Translations under genes and position numbers: made by a program | Notes under the pieces: generated by a model | Database searches by the model: none | What the model saw: the letters and a program-made list of their open reading frames with translations, nothing else | What the model was told of the DNA's origin: nothing | Part shown: piece by piece, positions 39,910 through 46,908 of the stretch | Position numbering within the stretch: the first letter of the stretch is position 1 | Layout: every line of letters begins with the position of its first letter | NCBI GenBank assembly: GCA_012842935.1 | Contig: DUSC01000084.1 | Coordinates: 1 to 46,908 of the forward strand | DNA length: 46,908 nucleotides | Reading direction: 5' to 3' | Source of the DNA: Hyphomicrobiales bacterium | GTDB lineage: Bacteria > Pseudomonadota > Alphaproteobacteria > Rhizobiales > Rhizobiaceae

Positions 39910-41306
39910 CGGCGGTCTCCGCGAATCGGCTCCATGCCCGGAATAGCAGCGACAGCTTGCCTGAAGGCTTCGCCGCGGACCTCGAAGTTGCGGAACTGAT
40001 CGAAGCTGGCGCAGGCTGGCGAAAGGAGCACCACGGCCTCCGCCCCGTCCTCGGAGGCGTCCTGGGCAGCGTGTTCGACGGCGGCCGCCAGCGTGCCGGA
40101 AATCTCGAACGGTACCGCTTCGCCGAGCGTTGCGGCAAAGGCAGGTGCCGCCTCGCCGATCAGGTAGGCCTTGGCGATTCGCGGGAAGAAGGAACGAAGT
40201 GGCTCGATGCCGCCCTCCTTCGGCAGGCCGCCCGCGATCCAGTAGATACGCGGGAAGGAGGACAGTGCCGGTGCCGCGGCGTCGGCGTTGGTCGCTTTGG
40301 AATCGTTGACAAAGAGTATCCGGCCCTTCCGCCCCACCTGCTCCATGCGGTGCGCGAGCCCTGGAAAGCTCTCGAGGCCGGCCTGGATCTCGCCGAGGTC
40401 CAGGCCGACCTTCAGGCAGGCGGCGACGGCGGCGAGTGCGTTCTGCGCATTGTGCTGGCCGCGCAGCGAGCCGATGCCCTCGAGGAAACCGATGCGCTCG
40501 TAGCGTCCGTCCCTGGCTTCCATCAGGTCGGTGCCGTCGGCAAACAGCCCGTCGGTGAGCGGCAGGCGCTTGGAGATACGCACGACCTCCTTGCCGGCGC
40601 GTTCGAGCCGGTCGGCGATCTGCGCGCAGTAGCTGTCGTCGACGCCGACGATCGCCACGTCACTGCCTGCAACGAGGCGTTCCTTGATCGCGGCGTAGTG
40701 CTGCATCGTTCCGTGACGGTCCAGGTGATCGGGGGTCAGGTTGAGGAGGATGCCTGCCGTCGGATTGATCGACGGCGACAGGTCGATCTGGTAGGATGAA
40801 CACTCGACGACGTAGAAGCGGTCGTCGCGCAGCGGATCGAGCGTCATCACGGCGCGCCCGATATTGCCACCCATCTGGGTGTCGCGCCCCGCCGAGGCGA
40901 GGATGTGCGCCGTGAGCGCAGTTGTCGTCGACTTGCCGTTTGTGCCGGTGATCGCAATGAAGGGGGCCTTCGGCGCATGTGCGGCTCGCTCGCGCGCGAA
41001 GAGTTCGATGTCGCCGATGATCTCCACGCCGGCAGCACGCGCGAGATCGACACTCCAGTGCGGTTTGGGATGGGTCAGCGGCACGCCGGGTGAAAGCACG
41101 AAGGCAGAATAGCTCGCCCAATCGGCAGCACGCAGATCACCCGTCGCGATACCGGCGGCGTTTGCCTTCGCCACGCTTTCGGGATTGTCGTCCCAGGCAA
41201 GCACGCTCGCGCCGCCTGCGATGAGCGCCTGCGCCGTCGCCATCCCCGAGCCGCCGAGCCCGAACAGTGCGACCCTCTTTCCGTCAAACTCCCGCGCCGG
41301 GATCAT
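39906..41306 (-). CDS. murD: UDP-N-acetylmuramoylalanine--D-glutamate ligase
   Basis: This 466-residue Mur ligase adds D-Glu. The N-terminal domain has [18 protein letters not shown], the ATP loop is [20 protein letters not shown], and later [20 protein letters not shown] and [17 protein letters not shown] are typical of MurD. I start at ATG 41306 ([11 protein letters not shown]), 7 bases after the mraY stop; the extra 19 codons of the longer frame would overlap mraY. Confidence 0.95.
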   Translation of the reverse strand: MIPAREFDGKRVALFGLGGSGMATAQALIAGGASVLAWDDNPESVAKANAAGIATGDLRAADWASYSAFVLSPGVPLTHPKPHWSVDLARAAGVEIIGDIELFARERAAHAPKAPFIAITGTNGKSTTTALTAHILASAGRDTQMGGNIGRAVMTLDPLRDDRFYVVECSSYQIDLSPSINPTAGILLNLTPDHLDRHGTMQHYAAIKERLVAGSDVAIVGVDDSYCAQIADRLERAGKEVVRISKRLPLTDGLFADGTDLMEARDGRYERIGFLEGIGSLRGQHNAQNALAAVAACLKVGLDLGEIQAGLESFPGLAHRMEQVGRKGRILFVNDSKATNADAAAPALSSFPRIYWIAGGLPKEGGIEPLRSFFPRIAKAYLIGEAAPAFAATLGEAVPFEISGTLAAAVEHAAQDASEDGAEAVVLLSPACASFDQFRNFEVRGEAFRQAVAAIPGMEPIRGDRR

Positions 41307-41313
41307 TGCCGTC

Positions 41314-42396
41314 TCAGCGCAGCTTGAGCGTCGACAGACCGACCAGGGCCAGCATGACCGCAACGATCCAGAAACGGATCACGACCTGGCTCTCGGTCCA
41401 GCCGAGCTTCTCGAAATGGTGATGGATCGGCGCCATGAGGAATACGCGCTTGCCGGTGATCTTGAAGTAGCCGACCTGGATGATCACCGACAGCGCTTCG
41501 ACGACGAAGAGGCCGCCGATGATCGCCATGACGATCTCGTGCTTCGTTGCCACCGCGATGGTGCCGATCAGGCCGCCCATCGCCAGTGAGCCGGTGTCGC
41601 CCATGAAGATGGCGGCCGGTGGCGCGTTGAACCAAAGAAAACCGAGGCCAGCGCCGATGACGGCACCGAGCACGACGGCGAGTTCTCCGGTGCCGGGGAC
41701 GAAGTGGATCTGCAGGTATTCGGCGAATACGGCATTGCCCGACAGGTAGGCGATGATGCCGAACGACGCTGCGGCGATCATGATCGGCACAATGGCAAGT
41801 CCGTCGAGGCCGTCGGTGAGGTTGACGGCGTTTCCAGCGCCGACCACGACGAAGGCGGCGAACGGCACGAAGAACCAGCCGAGATTGATGATCAAGTCTT
41901 TGATGAAGGGAAAAGTCAGGGACGACGAGAACGGCTCCTGCCCAGCGTCCATGATCACCCATGCGGCGATGCCGGCGATCACGAACTCGATGGCGAGCCT
42001 CGCCTTGCCGGAGAAGCCCTTGTGCGTCTGCTTTGTGACCTTGAGGTAGTCGTCGTAGAAGCCGATCGCGCCGAAGCCGAGCGTGACCAGCAGTACAACC
42101 CACACGTAGACGCTGGAGAGGTTGGTCCACAGCAGCGACGAACCGATGATGCCCGACAGGATCATCAGCCCGCCCATCGTCGGCGTGCCGGCTTTCTTGA
42201 AGTGTGTCTGCGGGCCGTCGGCGCGGATCGGCTGCCCTTTGCCCTGCCTGATCCGCAGTGAGGAAATCACGGAGGGACCGAAGATGAAGACGATCAGGGC
42301 CGACGTGATCAACGCCCCGCCTGTCCGGAACGTGATGTAGCGGAAGATGTTGAAGACCGAGACCTGGTCGGAAAAGGCGACGAGCAGCGTCAGCAT
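41314..42396 (-). CDS. mraY: Phospho-MurNAc-pentapeptide transferase MraY
   Basis: This 360-residue polytopic membrane enzyme transfers phospho-MurNAc-pentapeptide to undecaprenyl phosphate (lipid I). Conserved loops: [32 protein letters not shown] (the Asp-Asp pair), [26 protein letters not shown] and the HHH-containing [13 protein letters not shown]. About ten transmembrane helices. 23 bases separate it from murF. Confidence 0.97.
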   Translation of the reverse strand: MLTLLVAFSDQVSVFNIFRYITFRTGGALITSALIVFIFGPSVISSLRIRQGKGQPIRADGPQTHFKKAGTPTMGGLMILSGIIGSSLLWTNLSSVYVWVVLLVTLGFGAIGFYDDYLKVTKQTHKGFSGKARLAIEFVIAGIAAWVIMDAGQEPFSSSLTFPFIKDLIINLGWFFVPFAAFVVVGAGNAVNLTDGLDGLAIVPIMIAAASFGIIAYLSGNAVFAEYLQIHFVPGTGELAVVLGAVIGAGLGFLWFNAPPAAIFMGDTGSLAMGGLIGTIAVATKHEIVMAIIGGLFVVEALSVIIQVGYFKITGKRVFLMAPIHHHFEKLGWTESQVVIRFWIVAVMLALVGLSTLKLR

Positions 42397-42419
42397 GCGT
42401 CCTGGTTCCCTCTATGGCT

Positions 42420-43856
42420 TCATGCTGGCTTCTGCTGCCCGGCCTGGGCCGGGTATTGGGCGATGAGGGCGTCGACCAGCCTGGAGAAGCCGATGCCCTT
42501 CGACGACTTGATCATGACCGCATCGCCCGGACGAACGGCATCCAGCAGTACCGCCTTTAGCGACTCCGCGTCGGCGCGGTATTCGGCGGCAAGTCCTTTG
42601 GGCAGCGCGTCGGCCAACGCCTTCATCTCCGTTCCCGCGAGCAGGACCAGATCGGCCCCGCTTTTCTTGACTGGCTCGGCGAGCGCGGCGTGCAGTTCGG
42701 CCGAATGGCTGCCGAGTTCCAGCATGTCGCCGAGTACGGCAATCCTCCGGCCGCCCGCTTCGACCGGTGTCGTGGCGAGCAGCGCCATGGCGGCCTGCAT
42801 TGAGGCCGGATTGGCGTTGTAGCTTTCGTCAATGAGGGTGAAGGCACCGCCGGGCAGCGCCAGGCGGTAGCGGCGTCCGCGTCCCTGCTCCGCCTCGATG
42901 CCGCCGAGCGCTTCCGCGACCTTGCCGATGTCCGCGCCGACCAGGCTTGCCGCACCGAGCACGGCGAGCGCGTTCTGCACGACGTGGCGGCCCGGCGCAC
43001 CGATCCGCGCCGCGACCTCGGTATCGCCGATCCTGGCCCGGATCGTCGAGGAATCGGCGGCGAGTGTGCAGTCGAGCAGGCGGAAGTCGGCGCGCGCGTC
43101 CTCGCCGAAGCCGAGGATACGCGTTACGCGTTGCGCCTTTGCCAGTTTGGCGAGGAGCCCGTAGCGCTGGTCGTCGCGATTGAGCAGCGCCGCGCCACCG
43201 GGCTCCAGCCCCTCGAAGATCTCCGCCTTGGCGCGGGCGATATCGTCGAGATTGCGGAAATGGCCGAGATGGGCGGCCGCGATCAATGTGACGATGGTCA
43301 CGTGTGGCCGTACCATCTTCACCAGCGAACGGATCTCGCCGGGATGGTTCATGCCGATCTCGAAGATGCCGAAGTCGCAGTCTTGCGGCAGGCGGGCGAG
43401 CGTTAGTGGCACGCCCCAGTGGTTGTTGAACGACTTGTCGGAGGCATGCACCGTGCCGACCGCCGAAAGGACGTGCCGCAGCGCTTCCTTGGTGCTGGTC
43501 TTGCCGGCCGAGCCGGTCACCGCGACGATCTTCGCGCGGCTGCGCTCGCGTGCCGCGCGCCCGGCCTTCTCCAGCGCGACGAGAACGTCGGGCACGACGA
43601 TGAGCGGGGCCGTCAGGCGGCCGAGCGCCGGAAGCTTGCTCTCGGCCACCACGAGCACGCCGGCGCCCGCCTTGACCGCGGCAGTGGCGAAGTCGTGGCC
43701 GTCCATGCTCTCGCCCTTGATGGCGAAAAAGGCGTCGCCCGGCCGAAGAGTGCGGCTATCGATCGAGATGCCGCCGATGCCCGCGGGAGGAAGCTGACCG
43801 TGCGGTCGCCCTCCCGTCGCCTCGACCAGCGCGTCGGCTGTCCAGAGCACGTTCAT
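42420..43856 (-). CDS. murF: UDP-MurNAc-tripeptide--D-alanyl-D-alanine ligase
   Basis: This 478-residue Mur ligase adds the D-Ala-D-Ala made by Ddl. It has the N-terminal domain [19 protein letters not shown], the ATP loop [18 protein letters not shown], then [14 protein letters not shown] and the C-terminal [17 protein letters not shown]. Its ATG overlaps the murE stop by 4 bases (ATGA). Confidence 0.96.
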   Translation of the reverse strand: MNVLWTADALVEATGGRPHGQLPPAGIGGISIDSRTLRPGDAFFAIKGESMDGHDFATAAVKAGAGVLVVAESKLPALGRLTAPLIVVPDVLVALEKAGRAARERSRAKIVAVTGSAGKTSTKEALRHVLSAVGTVHASDKSFNNHWGVPLTLARLPQDCDFGIFEIGMNHPGEIRSLVKMVRPHVTIVTLIAAAHLGHFRNLDDIARAKAEIFEGLEPGGAALLNRDDQRYGLLAKLAKAQRVTRILGFGEDARADFRLLDCTLAADSSTIRARIGDTEVAARIGAPGRHVVQNALAVLGAASLVGADIGKVAEALGGIEAEQGRGRRYRLALPGGAFTLIDESYNANPASMQAAMALLATTPVEAGGRRIAVLGDMLELGSHSAELHAALAEPVKKSGADLVLLAGTEMKALADALPKGLAAEYRADAESLKAVLLDAVRPGDAVMIKSSKGIGFSRLVDALIAQYPAQAGQQKPA

Positions 43857-45307
43857 GCCGACGCCCCGGCGAGTGCGGCGCGCACTTCCTCGTGGTCGGA
43901 AAAGTGAACCGTCTCGGTGCCGAACGTCTGGCCGACCTCGTGACCCTTGCCGGCCACGATCAGCGTGTCGCCGGCATGCAACAGCGAAATGCCCTTGCGG
44001 ATCGCCTCGCGCCGGTCGCCGATCTCGATCGCCCCCGGCGCGGCGGCGAGGATCGCGGCGCGGATCTCGGCCGGCACTTCCGAACGAGGATTGTCGTCGG
44101 TGACGATGACGACATCGGCCAACCGGGTCGCGATCTCGCCCATGATCGGCCGCTTGCCGCGGTCACGGTCGCCACCGCAGCCGAACACGACGATCACGCG
44201 GCCGGTGGTGAACGGCCTGACCGAAGCGAGCACATTCTCCAGCGCATCCGGCTTGTGGGCATAGTCGACATAGACCGGCGCGCCGTGGACCGTCGTGCCG
44301 ACGAGCTCGAGTCTCCCCGGCGCTCCCCTCAGTCTCTCCAGCGCGGCGAATGCCTTGTCCGTCGGCGTTCCGGTGGAAATGGCGAGGCCGGCGGCGACGA
44401 GAGCGTTGGCGATCTGGAAATCGCCGGCGAGCGGCAGATCGATTTCATGGAGGGCACCGCCGACCGCGACCTCGGCGCGCTGCCGGTGTCGCTCGTGCTC
44501 GACCCGCTTCAGCGTCAGGAAATCGCCGTGGCGGCCGACGGTCAGCACCATCAGGCCGGCTGCCTTCGCATGCGCGGCCGTCGCCGCGCTCCACGGATCG
44601 TCGGAAAAGATCACCGCCGGCGCGCCCTTGGGCAGAAGCTGGTCGAACAGGCGCAGTTTCGCGGCGAAGTATTCGTCGACTGTCGGATGGTAGTCCATAT
44701 GGTCGCGGCCGAGATTGGTGAAGGCCCCGGCGGAAAGGCGGACTCCGTCGAGGCGGCGCTGGTCGAGGCCGTGACTCGACGCCTCCATCGCCGCATGGGT
44801 CACGCCGGACCGGACGAGCTCGTCGAGGAGTCGGTGCAGGCCGACCGGATCCGGCGTCGTCAGAGAGCCGTATTCGTTGCGGCCTGGCGCCACCACGCCG
44901 GTCGTACCGATGCTCGCCGCTGCCAGGCCCTCATGTTCCCAGATCTGCCGGACGAAGGCGGCGACCGAGGTCTTTCCGCTTGTGCCGGTGACGGCGACCA
45001 TGACGTCCGGCTGGCGCGGGAAGAACCGGGCCGCGCAAAGTGCAAGCGCCCGCCGCGGATCGTCGACTTCGATCAACGGGATCGTCAAGGGCGCGGTGAC
45101 GGCACCACGGGCAGAGACGACGGCAGCCGCGCCGCGCCGCTCGGCTTCCGCCGCATAAGCAGCACCATCGGCCTTCGTTCCCGGTACGGCAACGAATAAC
45201 GTGCCGGGCTTCACCTCGCGGGAATCCGACGAGACACCGGTGATGACGACGTGGCCTGCGCTGGCGACGTCGGCGAGCAGGATGCCGACAAGATCCTTCA
45301 GTTCCAT
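43853..45307 (-). CDS. murE: UDP-MurNAc-dipeptide--meso-diaminopimelate ligase
   Basis: This 484-residue Mur ligase adds the third stem residue. The motif DNPR (405-408) marks the enzyme as adding meso-diaminopimelate rather than lysine, as expected for a Gram-negative bacterium. Other motifs: [19 protein letters not shown] loop [43 protein letters not shown] and [15 protein letters not shown]. It begins 52 bases after the ftsI stop; the ribosome site is weak. Confidence 0.96.
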   Translation of the reverse strand: MELKDLVGILLADVASAGHVVITGVSSDSREVKPGTLFVAVPGTKADGAAYAAEAERRGAAAVVSARGAVTAPLTIPLIEVDDPRRALALCAARFFPRQPDVMVAVTGTSGKTSVAAFVRQIWEHEGLAAASIGTTGVVAPGRNEYGSLTTPDPVGLHRLLDELVRSGVTHAAMEASSHGLDQRRLDGVRLSAGAFTNLGRDHMDYHPTVDEYFAAKLRLFDQLLPKGAPAVIFSDDPWSAATAAHAKAAGLMVLTVGRHGDFLTLKRVEHERHRQRAEVAVGGALHEIDLPLAGDFQIANALVAAGLAISTGTPTDKAFAALERLRGAPGRLELVGTTVHGAPVYVDYAHKPDALENVLASVRPFTTGRVIVVFGCGGDRDRGKRPIMGEIATRLADVVIVTDDNPRSEVPAEIRAAILAAAPGAIEIGDRREAIRKGISLLHAGDTLIVAGKGHEVGQTFGTETVHFSDHEEVRAALAGASA

Positions 45308-45359
45308 GGAAATCCAGTCACAGACAACGCACGTCTTCGCCGCAAGCCGGCAGAATCAC

Positions 45360-46907
45360 TCAGTACGAAACGAGCAACGGCTTACCTTCATGGCCGAATT
45401 CGGGCTTGACGCCAAGCAGCGGCGCCGCGCGGCGGATGATGTTGGCGACCGTCGGCGCCGCATTGAGGCCGGACGTCGCGCCCATACCCGGTTTTTCCGG
45501 CTTCGGTTCGTCGATGATGGTCAGCACCACGTATTGCGGATCGTCCATCGGGAACGCCGCGAGGAAGGCGTTAAAGCGCTTGTCGGAGGAATAGCGCCCG
45601 TTGACCACCTTCTCGGCCGTGCCGGTCTTGCCGCCGACCCGGTAGCCGGGGACTTCCGCCCTCTTGCCGGATCCCTTTTCGGCATTGAGGCGATAGAGGT
45701 AGCGCATGTCCTCGCTGGTCTTCGGCTTGAGCACCTGCGTAGCGAGCGCTGCGGCTTCTTCTTCCGTGCGTGGCAGGAAGGTCGGAGGTATCAGCCTGCC
45801 GCCGTTCATCAGCGCCGCCGCACCGACTGCCGTCTGCAGCGGGGTCGTCGACATCCCGTGGCCGAAGGCGATGGTGATGGAATGCACCTTCTTCCAGACC
45901 TTCGGCTCGGTCGGCCGCGCCACCTCCGGAAGTTCTGTCCGCAGGCGGTCGAGAAGACCCAGGCGCTTCAGGAATTCGCGATGGCCTTCGATACCCACAA
46001 CGTCGGCCTCGCGCGCCGAGCCGATGTTCGAGGAGTAGATGAACACTTCCGGCACGGAAAGCACCCTGCCCTTGCCATGGAAGTCGCGGATCGTCTGGCG
46101 GCCGATGGTTATCGGGCGAGTCGCATCGAATGTGCTCGCCATCGTCACCTTGCCCGAATCCAGCGCCATTGCGGTGGTGAAGCTCTTGATCGTCGAGCCC
46201 ATCTCGAAGACACCGGCCGACATGCGATTGAGGCGGTCCTTGTCGAGCGCGTTGACGGGATTGTTCGGGTCGAAGTCGGGCAATGAAGCCATGGCCATCA
46301 CCTCGCCCGTCTTCACGTTGAGAATGACAGCGCCGGCCGCGATCGCGTTATATCTCTCCATCGACCGCTCTAGTTCGTCGTGGACGATATGCTGCACGCG
46401 GATGTCGATCGACAGCCTGACCGGTTTCAGGTCTTCGGCGACGGCGAGACCCGATGCCTGCAGGTCCGCGAGGCCCTGATCGTCGATATATTTCTCCAGG
46501 CCAGCGATACCCTGGTTGTCGATGTTGGTCAGACCGACGATATGGGACGCCGTTGCGCCACCGGGATAGAAGCGGCGCTTCTCGGTGCGGAAGCCAATGC
46601 CGGGAAGGCCGAGCTGCATGATCGCGCCCTGCTGGCGCGGGGTGAGCTGCCGTTTCAGCCAGACGAAGCCCGCTCCGCTCTTGAGCTTGTGGTAGGTCTG
46701 CTCGGCATCGAGATCGGGCAGCACCGTCGACAGCTTCTCGATCACCTCGTCGGCATCGACGATGCGGCGCGGCTCGGCGAACAGCGACGCCGTCTTGATG
46801 TCGGTCGCGAGCACCTCGCCATTGCGGTCGACGATGTCCGGGCGCGAAGCGGTGACACGAGAGGCGGGTCCGCCGGACGATTCCGGGTCCTGCAGCCCGA
46901 GATAGAC
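45360..46907 (-). CDS. ftsI: Septal peptidoglycan transpeptidase FtsI/PBP3 (5' end outside the window)
   Basis: 516 codons of the class B penicillin-binding protein that cross-links septal peptidoglycan together with FtsW. The N-terminal helix lies beyond the window edge. The visible part begins in the pedestal domain (RPDIVDRNGEVLATDI), continues with GLPGIGFRTEKRRFYPGG and GLEKYIDDQ, then the transpeptidase domain: the active Ser in GSTIKS (STIK at 46185-46196), SSN in YSSNIGSA, and KTG in VGGKTGTAEK (45621-45629). All three catalytic motifs are intact. Confidence 0.95.
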   Translation of the reverse strand, partial: VYLGLQDPESSGGPASRVTASRPDIVDRNGEVLATDIKTASLFAEPRRIVDADEVIEKLSTVLPDLDAEQTYHKLKSGAGFVWLKRQLTPRQQGAIMQLGLPGIGFRTEKRRFYPGGATASHIVGLTNIDNQGIAGLEKYIDDQGLADLQASGLAVAEDLKPVRLSIDIRVQHIVHDELERSMERYNAIAAGAVILNVKTGEVMAMASLPDFDPNNPVNALDKDRLNRMSAGVFEMGSTIKSFTTAMALDSGKVTMASTFDATRPITIGRQTIRDFHGKGRVLSVPEVFIYSSNIGSAREADVVGIEGHREFLKRLGLLDRLRTELPEVARPTEPKVWKKVHSITIAFGHGMSTTPLQTAVGAAALMNGGRLIPPTFLPRTEEEAAALATQVLKPKTSEDMRYLYRLNAEKGSGKRAEVPGYRVGGKTGTAEKVVNGRYSSDKRFNAFLAAFPMDDPQYVVLTIIDEPKPEKPGMGATSGLNAAPTVANIIRRAAPLLGVKPEFGHEGKPLLVSY

Positions 46908-46908
46908 G

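Overview
The window is high-GC (roughly two thirds G+C) alphaproteobacterial chromosome. The division/cell-wall (dcw) gene order, ligA-recN-bamD-lpxC following ftsZ, the FtsZ C-terminal tail, an AsmA/TMEM43/CreA/DUF1127/DUF2778 gene set and a CtrA-type TTAA-N7-TTAA box together suggest a member of the Hyphomicrobiales, most like Mesorhizobium and its Phyllobacteriaceae relatives. The assignment is by family recognition only. I saw no tRNA or rRNA gene, CRISPR array, prophage or insertion sequence.

Right part (about 23.8-46.9 kb, minus strand): the division and cell-wall cluster, read right to left: ftsI (5' end outside the window), murE, murF, mraY, murD, ftsW, murG, murC, murB, ddl, ftsQ, ftsA, ftsZ. 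Most junctions overlap (ATGA or TGATG) or are only a few bases apart. The one clear break inside the mur/ddl part is a 261-base gap between murB and ddl. ftsZ is followed by a plausible Rho-independent terminator. lpxC, bamD, recN and ligA then continue on the same strand with larger gaps. These genes make lipid II, build the Z-ring, start lipid A synthesis, insert outer-membrane proteins, and repair and ligate DNA.

Middle part (about 16.5-23.8 kb): housekeeping and accessory genes. They are an SDR oxidoreductase, a phosphonate-locus-type hexapeptide acetyltransferase, creA, a 52-residue membrane protein just ahead of an SCO1/SenC copper chaperone, prmA, a DUF1127 small protein, an Xaa-Pro aminopeptidase, and an azlCD amino-acid exporter pair with a perfect 8-bp palindrome upstream.

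Left part (1-16.5 kb): envelope and accessory genes. They are a large AsmA-family protein (3' end outside the window, apparently starting at CTG), an FAD-linked oxidase, a hot-dog thioesterase, a 65-residue protein behind a CtrA-like box, a Tat-exported dienelactone hydrolase, a TMEM43 homologue, a metallo-beta-lactamase-fold lipoprotein, a UvrD/PcrA helicase with an in-frame palindrome-rich insertion, a DUF2778 (Tlde1-like) cell-wall enzyme, a start-less phnA remnant, and two secreted proteins of unknown role.

The least ordinary items are the repeat-like insertion inside the helicase core, the phnA relic, the CtrA-box small gene, and the DUF2778 protein with no visible secretion-system partner. 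I did not find a clear new multi-gene system. Most of the window is conserved core genome.
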